This document shows, piece by piece, positions 10,616-24,084 of a stretch of DNA of 64,000 nucleotides. Position numbers and translations under genes: made by a program. The DNA lies in assembly GCF_001625215.2 (NCBI RefSeq), contig NC_030381.2, positions 46,560,689 to 46,624,688 of the forward strand, written 5' to 3'. The notes beneath the pieces were generated by a model. It made no database searches. It saw nothing but the letters and a program-made list of their open reading frames with translations, and was not told where the DNA came from. Each line of letters starts with the position of its first letter. The stretch's first letter is position 1. This DNA is from Daucus carota subsp. sativus (lineage: Eukaryota; Streptophyta; Magnoliopsida; Apiales; Apiaceae).

Positions 10616-11888
10616 CTGTATTACAACACTTATAATATTTTATCTCAAAAATATAAGATAATATTGTTTTTCATGATTTTTTAAATCTAGACTTGGACTG
10701 ATATTATACTGGATTTTGCTTCTGCATTTAAATTAATTACAGGGGCGGGACACTCATTTACTTCATAGTAATTACAATATATTATTTCAAAAATATACTT
10801 AGATTTTGTTTATGCATTTGAATTAATGGTATTGTGACACTCCATATTAATATAATATTATCCGTTTTGGACGGTAACTAATACAACATTTATTTTTGCC
10901 CTCATGCCGAAAGGCTTCTGTTTTTAAAATTTAACTTCAATTTTCTTTTTTCTTTTTTCTTTTTCAGAAAATTTAATTTCAAATTTTAAACCAGAGCAAT
11001 ACAGTGAAACTTCACTTTACTTAACTTGGTGAAAGGCCAAAAACAATTCCGTGTGAATAAAAGGAAGAATAATGCTCTGTTGGAAGTATTACCAACTGTA
11101 GTACAAACTTTTGCACATTTGTATTCACATTAAAAAGTAAAACCCCTGTAGTTGCCCAGGAATCTTAAAAGTAATTTATTACATCAACTGCTTCAAGCAA
11201 AGTGCGTCTTAGAATTATCAGTACCCCACAAGAAATTTCAAAATTCTTTCTAGTTTTTGTACTCTGTTTCTCTGCTCTCATTTTTATATGAAACAGCATT
11301 CTTGCTTATCTTCGTTTGATCTTTCTACAAACAACCACTTAGAGCTTCTAAACCCCATTTGGTTCTTGCCCTTTTGATAAAACTCATTAATACTTCTCAG
11401 AATCTCATTTTCTGGTAAGAATTTACCCTTTTAGCTTGTTGCTTAGTAAATAATTTGTTCAGTGTTGTTTATTTTATCACTGTTTTTGTGGGGTTTGTAT
11501 TTGCACTTGCAAGTTGTACTTATGAAAGTGATTTATGTTGACAACTTAAACTAATGAAATATATCTGACATGTATTAATAATGTGTTTACTGTTTTGTCT
11601 GATTGGTGATTGTGGGTTTAATATTGATGGAAATCTCCAATAGGGTAGGAAGTGAATTAAAAAATTTAAATAGCCGATTTAAGGTGCTAAGAAACTGTCT
11701 ATATATTGCGATTAATTTAATGCTGCTGAAGGTATTTGCCTAGTTGATATTAGATAGTTTAATGGTTTCCCAGAGAGCTGTATCCTCTCGATATTTAGCA
11801 ATTCATGAGCATTTTTCTCTTTGTTTTAGTTGCTTTGTTTGTGATGACAATGGTTGTGCTGTTTCTTTGGAATTTGGATAGGGTTATT
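10616..11888 (+). promoter_or_regulatory. Promoter region and probable 5' UTR intron of the MSL10-like gene
   Basis: A TC-rich leader lies at about 11260-11414 and ends in CTG|GTAAGAATT (donor at 11415). The best acceptor just before the chosen start is TTGGATAG|GGTTATT (exon resumes 11882), which would place a 467-bp intron directly before the ATG at 11889. An upstream in-frame ATG at 11805 would lie inside this intron. Confidence 0.5.
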
Positions 11889-14800
11889 ATGGATGCAAAT
11901 GGTAAGAAAAAAAGTAGTGGAGAAATAAGTATGGCCGAAAGCCGTAAAAGCAGTGACGTTGTTGTGATGGTCTCTGGTGAAGAAAGAGATGTCAAGAGTT
12001 CACCTCGTAGAGTTTCGGATGATTTGCCTATTGGAAATGTGAAATTTGTACCAACAAGTTCTCCTTCCCCTGAAAATGCTAGGTTTAGTCCCAGTCCTAA
12101 TAGGCCCCCCAAAAGCCCCACAAATGAAACCGTAACGCGTCGAAAATCACTTGCCAGATCAGTGTACTCAAAACCGAAGTCTAGGTTTGGAGAACAACCG
12201 GTTTCCATTGATTCTGATGTTTTTGCAGAAAGTAGCTCATTGAAGCTAGAGCATATGAATTCAAGTGGTAATTCACCTATTAAAAATTCATCAAGTGCTT
12301 CCCCCAACAATAAAATGGTTTCAGCTAATAGTTCTTTCAGAGACATAATGATGAGAAATGTGTCTGTAACTACTCCGAGGACGCCGTTGATGGCTTCTGC
12401 GAGAAAAATGGATGAAGATGAAGAAATTTACAGGAAGGTGAGTACTCAAAACAAATTGAAGCACAAAAAGGTCAAAATTAGGGTTTTGATTGAATGGTTA
12501 GTCTTTCTGTTGATTTTGGGGAATTTGATTGCTTGCTTGACCATTGATAAGTTGCACCATACAACGAAATGGGGTTTGGAGACATGGAAATGGTGTCTTC
12601 TTGTAATGGCGATCTTTTCTGGCTTGTTGTTCACCTCTTGGTTTATGCAGTTCGTGGTTTTGTTGATTGAACTGAACTTTCTGTTGAGAAAAAAAGTGTT
12701 ATATTTCGTCCATGGTTTAAAAAGGAGTGCTCGTGTCTGTCTGTGGTTGACCTTGGTTCTTTTAACTTGGCTTTCTTTTTTCAATCATGGCATCGAGGGG
12801 TCAAAAAGTGCAGGAAAGGTGCTCTTCTATATTACTTGGACTCTAGTTTCCCTGCTCATTGGTTCAGTCTTGTGGCTCCTGAAGACTTTGCTTCTTAAAT
12901 TGTTGGCGTCGTCTTTCCATGTTACCACATTTTTTGATAGAATTCAGGAATCAATTTTCCATCAGTATTATCTCCAAGTCCTCTCAGGGCCTCCACTTCT
13001 GGCATCAGCAGAAATGCCCCAAAGAACGAATACTGCTCAATTTAGTCTGCGTAGAACGAAGAAAGATAATCAAGGGACGGAAAAAACTAAAACAGCAGTG
13101 ATTGACATACATAAGCTTCATAAAATGAAGCGGGAAAAAGTTTCTGCATGGACCATGAAGATGTTGGTTGATGTGATATCGAAGAAAGGGCTGTCCACAA
13201 TTTCTGATGACCTAGATGAGAGTGATTTTGATCGAAATGCTGAACAGACTGATAAGGAGATAACCAACGAGATGGAAGCAGTTGCTGCTGCCTATCACAT
13301 CTTTCAGAACGTGGCTCAACCTGATTGCCTGTGGGAATTATGTTTTTACAGCGTTTATTATAAATAGATTTTAAATTATCAGATTCCCTTTCTTTGGTTC
13401 AGTTAATATTTATTTTTTCTGTCAAACGCTTAGGTACATTGATGAGTTAGACCTAAGGAAATTTATAATGGAGGAGGAGGTTGATTATATCTTTCCATTG
13501 ATTGATGTGGCTGAAAAAGGACAAATAGACAAGAAAGCTTTGACAGAATGGGTGGTAAGACTTTATCCTTTGTTACCTATGGCCTAGAGTTTTTAAACGG
13601 GTTTTATATCAAAGTGGTCTTTGTTCTTGTTAATATATCTCACCATAATAAAGTGACAATCCCGAAACTTACAGTAACGGTGCACAATGAATTATATGCC
13701 AATGTTCACATATATGTTAGTTGTGCAGGTGAAAGTTTATAATGATCGGAAAGCTCTGGCTCATGCTTTGAATGATACCAAAACGGCAGTAAAGCAACTG
13801 AACACCCTTCTCACGGCAATCCTAATTGTTTTCATGAGTATTGTGTGGCTACTTTTGGTGGAAATTGCAACAACAAAAGTACTTGTGTTTTTCTCATCAC
13901 AGCTTGTTGCAGCAGCCTTTTTGTTTGGCAATACTTGCAAAACTATTTTTGAAGCAATCATATTTGTATTTGTGATGCATCCATTTGATGTTGGTGATCG
14001 TTGTGTTGTTGATGGTGTTCAGGTAATTATCATCAGCACTTACATTCAACAAATAGTAATTGTTCGGTCGAAGTTATTGACTAATTTCTGTTTGAAATAT
14101 TGCAGATGGTAGTAGAAGAGATGAATATTCTTACAACTGTGTTCTTGAGATTTGATAATGAAAAGATATACTACCCGAATTCGGTTTTGGCTACCAAAGC
14201 CATCAGCAATTTCTACAGGAGCCCAGATATGGGAGACTCGTTAGAGTTTTCCATTGATTTCATGACTCCAGTAGAGAAGATCGGGGATTTAAAAGTGAAG
14301 ATTTTAAAGTATGTATATGGTTCTCTTATCCTATCTGTATCTTAACAAAAAGCTACTTGTACTTGCATAGTCATAACATATCATGCTTGGTAGTATAGAT
14401 ATAAATCAATTGATTATTTCTAAATATTAATGATTTCCTTTCACAAGATTGTTTTCATACTTCATATGCCTTTCTAGTATTTCTAGTTCCCTTGGTTTTC
14501 GGGTTTTAAAAACCAGACAATTGAAATGAGCACAATGCACATTAGACAAGCAGATTGAAGATCCACAGCGTGCCATATTACCATAGTAATATTAGCTTGT
14601 GGGATCCCTTGATGAATATCAGAAAGATTTATGTCAACTGTTCTACATATCTGTTATCATATATGATTTCTCTGCATCTTGGACCAGACGAATGCACTTC
14701 AAGAGATACATGGGTCATTTAGGATTTTAGTAGCAATCATGTTACATGATTTAAGGTTGCTCTAGTAGCATGTAACTGTTCTAGGTGAGTAATCAATTTT

Positions 14801-15239
14801 AAAATGTAAAGCAACAATAAGTCTATCAAATGTAACATAATATAGGCACTTGTACTGTAATTTGATTCTTTGTTAACGCTGCTAAATTATCTGAGTTTCT
14901 AGATATACTAATTCAGTCTGGCACTTGTTTCTTGATCCATTATGTTGATGATTTGCCCCCTCCAATCGTTTTTTTCCCGCATTGGTCAGGTATCTAGAGC
15001 GGACACCTCAATTTTGGCATCCTAACCACAATTTGGTGGTGAAGGAAATTGAAGACGTAAACAAGATAAAGATGGTACTCTTTTTCAATCATACCATGAA
15101 CTTTCAAGATATCGCAGAAAAGAGCAGACGAAGATCAGAATTAGTCATTGAGATGAAGAAGATATTTGATGAGCTGAATATTAGATATAATCTGCTTCCC
15201 CAAGAAATTCGCCTGGTAAAGTCTGAAGTCGCCATATAA
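11889..15239 (+). CDS. MSL10-like mechanosensitive ion channel (MscS family)
   Basis: Five exons: 11889-13330, 13434-13554, 13729-14022, 14106-14308, 14990-15239, giving 769 aa (Arabidopsis MSL10 is about 734). The N terminus is long, acidic and serine-rich with the family motif SLARSVYSKPKSRFG. Four membrane segments fall at about 199-219, 234-263, 286-303 and 312-340. Then come KMKREKVSAWTMK and EMEAVAAAYHIFQNVAQP, two further membrane segments in exon 3 (about 545-600), and the MscS pore and beta domain with FVMHPFDVGDRCVVDGV, EMNILTTVFLRF and YYPNSVLATKAISNF. Family role: plasma-membrane anion-preferring channel opened by membrane tension, also linked to cell-death signalling through its N terminus. 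Start chosen because it follows a plausible acceptor and gives a family-like N terminus; the ATG 28 codons upstream is the alternative. Converges on PEX10. Confidence 0.9.
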
Positions 15240-16790
15240 CTGCATATCCTGATTATTGTCATGTAAGTGATATTTTTTCTTTGTTTGGTTTAATCAGATG
15301 AATTGTCTGCACACATAGAACCCGGTCTATTTCTTCCCCCGTCAGCTCTGTGTAGTCTTGTAAAATTTTAATCCACAGTATAGTTGAAGTTATTGATCAT
15401 TGGTATACACCAAAAGCTAACACTTGTGATTATCATGTTCAAATACATTTCAAACGCAGTCTTAGCTTCATAGTTACTCCAAATTGGTAAAACCTGCCTC
15501 GAAAACTGGTTAGTGTCGCTCTTGGCCAATACTAAACTTGAGGTATCATGTCCCAAGTAAATTTTATTTTGCCAGTGGTTTATGTAATATCAAAACTGTA
15601 ATCCTTTTGCTGGGTAACGTGTTTTAATATTTAGGCAAAATTGAGTTATAGCTTCTAATGGAACTTCCTCATGATGTATTTGGAATTTTGGAATGGCAGG
15701 CGCTACAATGAGGCTGCAAAGGTCCTGTGACTTCAACTTCAAGTATGCTGGGTTTTATTGGCAGATGAAAGGGTTGTAGTTTAAATATCAAGGATAGATT
15801 GCGGAGTTTTGCATCAGAGGGAAGTCCTAACATACATTCCTCAGTCGATACCTTGCTACTTAACATGTAACTATTTAGCATTGATCTACTAGTTTGTCAA
15901 TAGACCATTGTAACATAACTAGTATTTCTTCATACTTCTACTAATACCTATCCAGTACTTTTCCTTTCGCCTGCTGATGTCTGTAACATCTCTGTTTGCA
16001 AACTTACTAGTGCAATCAGCTGTTGTTCAGAGATAATATGCGGAGAATACTAACATGCTATAGCTTCTTCAGCTTCAGTGCTCATTGACATTTACTGCAG
16101 ATTTTATGTTCATTTTCAGGAAATTTATTTGCCAACCATATCACTTTAGAAATATATAAGCTGAACTTGATTAAAATCCCAGGAGAAAAAATAATTTAAA
16201 AGTTTCAAAAACACAAAAGACTCCTTGACACTATAAGGGTGCTGATATATACACACCCTACACCCTATTTTATACCAAATTACCCTTGTTCTTTTATCAT
16301 TTCAGCCAACTATTTTATCAAATTAAAGGGGTAATTTAGTACAAACTAGATGGAAGGGTGTGCATAAATAAATTTAGGGTGTGCATATATCTGCACCCTT
16401 AAAATAATTCAGCTCCGCCACAATTGGAAAATTAAAGCATGATTTGAAGTCTTTGCTGATCTTTGGAAATAATGTGACTTCATTCTTATCATTATAGGCA
16501 AAATATAGTACAACATAAATTCAAAATTCATTTCTGACTTGAATCTATAATGGCACAGTAATCAACATAAATGGCATTCCGACCAGGGTGCATAAAACTG
16601 AACATTCCTTGATAGCGCCTGAAGGAATTCATGCTCGGATTTATTATGATGCTGCTGCTGCTCTTTTTTACCTTAATAGTGCCTGAAGGAATGCATGCTC
16701 GGAATTCATGCCTGAAGGCACCATCTCTTTTGTTAATAAACTAAAGATCCACTCTAGTTATCTTTCTTCAAGTGATAAACTTGTCCAGGA
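15240..16790. other. Convergent intergenic region between the MSL10-like gene and PEX10
   Basis: Contains the 3' UTRs of both genes and one small MITE (16236-16400). 16600-16720 has a short imperfect direct repeat (GCCTGAAGGAAT...CATGCTCGGA). No additional gene seen. Confidence 0.5.
16236..16400. repeat. Small TIR MITE, about 165 bp
   Basis: Left end AAGGGTGCTGATATATACAC and right end GTGCATATATCTGCACCCTT are inverted copies, each followed inward by CACCCTA/TAGGGTG. Duplication length is unclear because TA/TAA flanks overlap the AT-rich host. Confidence 0.65.
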
Positions 16791-19700
16791 CTAAAAATCT
16801 GAATGATATAAACAAACTAAGCTTGAATGAGTCAAAGGGGAACGGCAGAGTGGACATTCTGGCTTCTCATTACACCACTCCATAATGCAGTTCCTACAAA
16901 AGGACAAGTAGATTACAAAGATATCATTCTGAATATGTCAACAAGAAAGAGCACCAAAACTAGAAACTGGTTATAGATACAAGAAAATACCAGCAAAACA
17001 CATGACCGCAAGGTGTGGCTGTTGGGTCTTGGCGATTACTAAGACAGAGTGTGCACTTGCTGACTGAATTAGGTTGAGACTGAAGTAAAGCAAATCAAGA
17101 AATAATCTGGTAAGTGGTAAGTAAAGCACATCAAGAAACAATCTGTTAAATGTTTGATATATAGCTGCTCCTCTGATGAATATGAAAAAAAAAACAAAAA
17201 GAAAAACCTCATATAGGACATGAAAGGGTATATATCTGATACTCCAAAACTTGGGTGGTTAACATAGTCTAATGAAATTGTCACAAAACCATGTATGCCT
17301 GTTAAAGGACTAATGCATTGCTGCCTCGCAACTCTTCACTTCCATTTTCGATTACCCAGGACTTCCGCCAATTGTTTAAGTAGCAAATTCGAACAAGTCA
17401 CAAACAATTGTAGCCTATATATTAAATGAATCAGATAATAACGTTCAATGACTACCAGACATACCTCTGAAGTAGATGCTGTATCAGAGACAAAGATTTT
17501 CTGCTCATAATTACCAGATATTAAATTTCCTTCTTCATTTAATATAGGTAAACCTGTACCTGCAAAAAAGTTTTAACGAGAGGGTAAACAACCTATTCTT
17601 CATTTTAAGAGGGTTTGGAAGAAAAAAAAATACGGCGACCTATTGTCAAAGCTATACGTGAAGACACTTAAATCAGAAACAAGAATTCAAGTATTGTCTT
17701 CCACAAGAAGAAATTTTATTTGTCATGAGAAAGCGACTATAATAAAAAAAAACGAATGCTTATACTTTGTCCAAGTTAATTTGATCACTTTTGAGAGAAT
17801 TATTTACGAATAATATATGTTTTTATATAAAACTATAGGTGACATAATTGTAACTGTTAGAATACATCTTAATCTAGCAATAATATTTGTCCAGCTTTAA
17901 ATTTGAAAGTTCAAATCAGCCATTTTTGGTGGACAGGGAGTATTACTAAAAGAGGCATAGCATATGTATAAACAGCAGTACCAAATCAAACGTAAGAGCA
18001 CAAGTATATGTTTCTACTAGACTGAGTCAGTTTAAAGGTGGACACATAATGTGGGAAAATATAAATTCATGATACACCAAACAGATATCAAAAAGTATAG
18101 ACTAGGTCATTCCAAATTATACTTGTTGTAATTCTGTATTTATTTGTCTCTGCATATATTTTCAAGTTGTTATTACACTTAAGCATCCGATGTTTAATTC
18201 ATTAATCTTCTAAATTAAATATTTACATATACCATTAACACAATTTTTAAACATATTAAATATATTAGAACATCTGCCCTGTAGGTATAACCAGATGGAT
18301 TCATCAGTCAAAATATTTAGCAATAAATAGCCCAAATTTTGTTTAATCATTATAAATGAATTCTTAGAAAATACGACGACATTATCAAATCCCTACAACT
18401 TTGGGACCTGCTGAAGTGTTGTGCGCCCCTGATGAGGTCTGCTGTTGAACGGAATTTGCAATAGAAGATAAATTGCTACGTCTCAATCCTTCAGCAGCAA
18501 GAATACATAACTGAATCAAAAGGAAAACCCCCAATATTTGGTATCTGCACACAATAAAAACCAATTCGCAATTCAAAACAGGAACTAGAGAAATTATGCA
18601 TATCATATAGCCAGATGACCCTAAAGTTATATTGGAGGGAGGGAGAGGGTAGAGCAATAACCAACTTAATAATAGTAAAAGATGTCATTTTAATAGCCAC
18701 TGCAGCTTATCAAACTTGCCAACAAATAAATACCTAGGCCGTTGATTCATTTGTTTCCCGATAAATACATAACGAATCCCTGCTGCACGTTTTGATATGT
18801 GGTAATATAATCCTACGAAGCATAGAAACAAAAAATCAACTCCCCACTCTAATTTTAATTGTATGCACAACCAGCACAATCTAGTATATGACATAGACCT
18901 TCAAAGTAGAAGAACATGAGATTGGTGCGAAGAACCAACTGTAAGAACTCACGCACAAAGGGAAGCATCTGAAAGAAAAAGACACAAATAAATGTCAGCT
19001 AAATAAGCAGTTAAAAATGTTTTGTACCGCAACATCACTGTCAACTGGTACATTTTACAGTATCAAGTTAAAATTAGAACATTGTTCGTGTTCTTAAGAG
19101 CACATTAGGAGTATGAAAAGGTTTAACTTGCTGTATAAGTTTCGGGACAAGATACTCTTTATAGACCTTAAGGCTAGACTGTTTAAATATACAATGCATC
19201 CTATTCATTGGTAGGACACAGCCACCAGCATACCCTTTTTCAACCGTGTGACCATTTTTACCAACTAGATATGCACTTCTAAAATGGGTATCCCAAATCA
19301 TAAAGAGAAAAAATCTTTTTGCAAGAAATAAAAGAAAGCAAATATGGAGCTGCAACGCATTTAAAGAAGATATGCACTTTACATATGTGTTTCGCCTTTG
19401 CAATATTTATTTATTTTTACCTTTTCTACTTGCGATACCCAGATGGTAAATGTGTAACATGTCAGTACTTTTGCCAAAAATTTCAAAATGGGTATTTTGT
19501 TAGTCTTTTTTAAAAAAAAAACGGGTATTTTTGGCCATCACCATGTATAGATATATTACACCTATACAGAAATAAACTACAAACTACTGCACAACCCTAA
19601 ATCATTACTCATATACATACTGATGGCCATCTCTGAACCGCATTCAACCATAATCCTTTAATTTTCTGCCTCAATCTCGAAATAGCTGAAACAGGTGTAG

Positions 19701-21917
19701 AGGAAGGTGAGACATCAATAAGTACAGGCGACTGAATGTTGCTGCTCCCAGCCGCTTCATGACCAAACAATTCATCAGATAGTGAATCGTTTAGGGCAAT
19801 TCCACGAGAAGCAACCCTGGAGCTGTGAACCAGAAAGTTTAAATATAATTCTAAATGTAAACCAAGACAAGTCGAATTACTTTTACAGTTTTACTGGTTA
19901 CGCGCAAACAAACCTGAATCTTTCGGCAATATAAGGCACTGCTGACTGATAGATGATGAAAAGTGCACGCCTGGCTGGTGTTGGAGAAAGCCCAAAAGGC
20001 CCTGCAACCTTGAAGTACAAATACTGTATTAGTCAGGAAAATACAACTTTCCTACTCAAAGTGCCGTAAGACATGAGGACATTTACACCATTTTATATAT
20101 ACCCACTTCATCAAGATGGACAAGATAAGAGTCAAAATATATTGCATATGAGATAATAGACATATAATTAATAATACATATGCAAGTTATATAGGCAATT
20201 TTAAACACAATTAGTGTCAAAGCACTGACATGTCTAGACATGTTGGTAACATAACCAGCTTTTAGCAAATTTCAAGCAGATTTACGTTATAATTTTTACA
20301 AAGTAACAGATCTATGGCCGCATTTTAAACATATCACTAGCACTGGTAATTCAATATGATCAAACAAGATATATTTTAAAAAAGCTTCCATAAAAATTAC
20401 TAGGACATGTCAGGAACTATATCAACAAAGACTTAAGGTCTATTTCTAACTGTCATCCCAAATAACAAGTACAGAACAGATTATGGTTCCAAGCACGCAT
20501 AAAATAACACGTTGATAGAAGTTGAAAACCTGAGTTATGTCACAGTACTCCTCTCCTAGTGTTTGTTGTCCTGCACCTGTTGTTAAGACATAATAAAGCA
20601 TCTGTCCTAATAGTTTTGTCTGGAAAAAAGCAAATAAAAAAAGGTTACAAATTCAACAGCTTATAACCACATAAAGACTTAATATAAATACATAGGGTTT
20701 GTCTAGTGTATGGCTGTATGCCCATGGGCACATGCTAAGCGCGGAATTTTATATGTTTGGGAGATTTTGATTGGTGTGGTGGTTGTATATGCAGGGGGGT
20801 CCACCATTATTAAGATATGAGAGCCAATAAGAATGAGTCAAACTTATAAAATTCCACGCTTAGCATGTACCCATGGGCACACACTAGAAAAACCGAAATA
20901 CATATTATACAAATATGAAACTTCCTCCTTATGCTTTTAAAGAATGCTTTTAACTTAAATTTCAGTCGGATGGTGCAAAATAAATGGAATTTCTGGTAAA
21001 CAAATTCAGCCTCGAACAGATGAATTATAAAAATATATAAGATTTACAAATTTACATATGAGAAAAATGTTCCTGAGATTACCTCAGGTAAGTATCCTTG
21101 CCTGAGGTAATCAAATAAAATGATAGTGTATTGTCATGTATATTCGTAAAGATGGAAACCAATCACACAATATATCAAAGTATATCGTGAATGGTGAGGT
21201 AATCTCACGAAAGTCATTCTCATCACATACAACTTTTATATAAAGCACAGGGCACGCCATGTACACAAATTAAAGAATTATAACAACACTCAAATGGAAC
21301 TCGTTTTTAGCAAACTACTTAGTAGAATACTCCTATTAAACGAAAGGCTCAACTATATGCATCACCGACTAGTGAAAACTAAAAACATAGTAAATTTTCC
21401 AAAGATAACAAATACGAAGTTATAGTTACGATGCAGATTTCAATTACTGAATAAGTTATACATTGTACAACTCACAAACTTTCAAACTAAAAGTCGATAA
21501 AAATTCAAAAAAAAAAAAAAACGATATCAAAGACACAAATTGATTGAAATTGGGAAGGCAGTTCCGCAACCGAACCTCATTTTGATAAGCAACAGCAATT
21601 CTTGTACCTGTAACCAACAACAAACGCATATAATCCCAAAGATAAGAAAAAATAATTAATAAGAAGAGGATAGAATAGAAAGCAGCCCTAAGCAAAGTAA
21701 TAATAAGAAATTGAACAAGTAAAAGACCTAGTAATTGGCGTAACGCATCGCGACAAGCTTCGTAAACGAAAGAGGCGTACTGATCGTCTTTCTCCGCCGC
21801 TCTCATGACCTCCGGTTGTGCAGCCAACGGGAATCGCCGTACACTGCCAGTAGACACGGCGGTGTTGCTAGTTCCGGCCTCATCGGAATTCGGAGAGTCT
21901 CTCACTACAGTTTCCAT
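16791..21917 (-). CDS. PEX10: Peroxin 10, peroxisomal RING E3 ligase
   Basis: Eleven exons on the minus strand: 21917-21728, 21607-21576, 20619-20530, 20008-19914, 19822-19621, 18968-18899, 18812-18734, 18544-18408, 17559-17465, 17079-16991, 16893-16791, giving 393 aa (Arabidopsis 381). Conserved blocks in order: [89 protein letters not shown], then a complete C-terminal C3HC4 RING (C339, C342, C354, H356, C359, C362, C373, C376) ending [12 protein letters not shown]10 works with PEX2 and PEX12 in the peroxisomal membrane to ubiquitinate the PEX5 import receptor for recycling. The ATG at 21917 is the first in frame. Intron 2 carries a 201-bp MITE (20695-20895). Divergent from ndhU; convergent with the MSL10-like gene. 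Confidence 0.95.
20695..20895. repeat. MULE-type MITE with CCATGGG palindromes, inside PEX10 intron 2
   Basis: 201 bp with inverted ends GGGTTTGTCTAGTGT and ACACTAGAAAAACCG. Subterminal CCCATGGGCACA palindromic blocks lie at both ends and a central GCAGGGGGGTCCACC core. A perfect 9-bp duplication, AAATACATA, flanks it (20686-20694, 20896-20904). Same family as 28776-28967 and 44684-44875. Confidence 0.88.
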
Positions 21918-22596
21918 GCTCCCTCTCAACTCTGCAATTTTTGTTTATATTTTTTAATTTAAGAATATTATAGTTGCTTCCTTCGAGTTTCTAACTGATA
22001 GCCAAGGATGTGATGAGCCCAATCAGCTTCTTCGTCTTTAGTTGAACAGGATCTATCTCGATTTTTTATTTTTTCTTTGAAATAAGATCTATCTCGGTTT
22101 TAAATGCTGCTTAAATTATTTCAAGTTCATCTCCTTCGAATTATATTTTTACATATATAAAATTAGAGTTAATACAGTAAACTTTATATAGAACCATAGT
22201 ATATATTATATAAATAATAGTATATATAGGGTCATGTTCCAGAGAGAATCATTAGAGAGAGAACCATAGAACCCTTACCTTACTATATATTATATAAATA
22301 ATAGTACTGTTATTTTGACACGATAATGAGATCCTGTATGCACATAGTGATAAAAAAAATTGAGACAATACATATTTAATATCAATAATTAATATTTTCT
22401 ATTTTATGGTCTCATTTATGCTGTAGCCGTAAAATCATAGCTTGGGAGTAATATGTTAATACTGTTTACTGTGCACTGTAATAATTTGGCTGGTGGACAG
22501 AGAAGTGAGCTGCATTATCCATCTTGAGTTGTAATCTTGTGAACCAAAACACTGAGACTAAACCAACTGTTTACAACACAAAATAAAGCACCAGAA
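21918..22596. promoter_or_regulatory. Shared divergent promoter region of PEX10 (-) and ndhU (+)
   Basis: Only 679 bp separate the two start codons. 22190-22300 contains a direct repeat of a TATATTATATAAATAATAGTA-type block (about 22200 and 22285). No single TATA box can be assigned to either gene with confidence. Confidence 0.45.
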
Positions 22597-23792
22597 ATGG
22601 CAGCCACAGCCGCAGCAGCAACAACTTCAGTCCACGGCCTGCGAGATTTTCAAACTGTTGCAGTGGTGCCCAAGATTGGCTACGTAAATATTCCAAGATT
22701 AGCAAGGAGGTTTTGCATTTGCTCTAGTAGTGAAGCTGATGAGATCGCTACAGCTACAGCTACAGCTACAACAACTACTACTAATGAAACAGATGGAGAG
22801 AGCACGGTTGAAGTTCAGGAGGAACCAGAGTCTTTCATTAGTGCTCTTAATGCTGAGAAAGCTATAAGGGGGATACGTATGAATTTTAATTCTCTCTACT
22901 CATGATGTTTTTATTTGTTTCGGGTTTTGAGTTGCTGTGGTTACAATGTATTGAGTGCTATATTTTTTGTGCAGCTATCTCGGGTTTCGATTACTATGAA
23001 ACACTTGGATTACAAAAAGGCTGTTCCATTGATGAGGTAGTTCAACACTCACCAATGCTGTACACAAATGATTGTCTGATAAAAATAGAACTAAGTTCTA
23101 AGAATTATGAAATCTGATAAGAGGGATGTAAAAATTTGGAAAAATAAGAAAAATGTGTTTCTGCAACCGAACTAACAGGTGACAGCTGCATACAAGAAAA
23201 AGCTTGAAGAAGTGATGAATGAAGGATTAGAAGAAGAGGAATGCAGCAGGAGGGTTGATCTCTTGAAGGTTAGTTGAAATTTTTACAGTCTTTCATATGA
23301 TAATCAGGATATTTTGAGTTTTAAAAAAAGGAAAAGTTTATGATTTTGATTTTTGAACTGACTAGTTGGTAACTGGTATATGATGGGTAGGAGTCACACT
23401 CAATATTGTCATCGGTGCAAGATAGGAGATTGTACGACTGGAGCTTGTCTAGGAACGGAAATCCAGAGACTTATGTCTGGCCTTTTGAGGTTGACAGTAC
23501 TCCGACTTCAACTGAATTACCTCCTCCACAGGTGTGCTTCCATAAAAATTAACCAGAGGATCTCTATTACAGATCTCATATGAAGTTTTCTGTTTATGTG
23601 ACTGTGATATGTAAATTTATACCTTATGGAAGTCTCGCCTTATAACCCGTCTTGAATTGAGGAATGATAGTAACTGATAAGGATTCACTTTGACAGGAAG
23701 AGGAGGATGTTGGGCCAACAACAGCTGTGGGATATTTCCTGCTTGGATGGGTAGTACTTTCCATCACATTGTCAATAGCCCTTAACAGGTAG
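22597..23792 (+). CDS. ndhU: NAD(P)H dehydrogenase-like complex subunit U, chloroplastic
   Basis: Five exons: 22597-22876, 22975-23036, 23179-23268, 23391-23531, 23697-23792, giving 222 aa (Arabidopsis NdhU about 218). An alanine/threonine-rich N terminus looks like a transit peptide and contains an (AT)n dipeptide run. Next is a degenerate J-like domain, GFDYYETLGLQKGCSIDEV then TAAYKKKLEEV, lacking the HPD tripeptide of true DnaJ proteins. SILSSVQDRRLYDWSLSRNG and YVWPFEVD follow, then a C-terminal membrane segment (about residues 196-218) ending IALNR. NdhU belongs to the ferredoxin-binding subcomplex of the thylakoid NDH complex, which drives cyclic electron flow around photosystem I. The DRRLYDW and YVWPFE blocks make the identification firm. 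Convergent with the MYB gene, about 290 bp between stop codons. Confidence 0.92.
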
Positions 23793-24084
23793 ACATAAGC
23801 TCTGTATATCTCATTCTGCTCTGCGATTGTAACATCTTCTTGGTTGTTCAAGTCTGCTGTAAAATTGTAAAGAAAATTGTATCTTCTTCTTCTTTCTGCT
23901 ATTATCTACATCATTGTTAACATCTCAGAAGCAAATGGTAATAATGTTTATACATTACTATGTACATTGCTGTGAACAGTTCAGACTTCAGCTTCATGTC
24001 AATTTGTTGCTAATGTTTGTCAGTACAAATCAAACAATCATATAATTTGTCAATTCAGGCATACAATTTTACAATGAATGCAGA

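Noticed and set aside
21456-21929. 157-codon ORF taken as one exon of PEX10
   Set aside because: Only 21917-21728 is exon 1. Conserved PEX10 sequence stops at CTAG|GTCTTT and resumes at 21607; the rest is intron read-through, and 21929 is a TTG codon.
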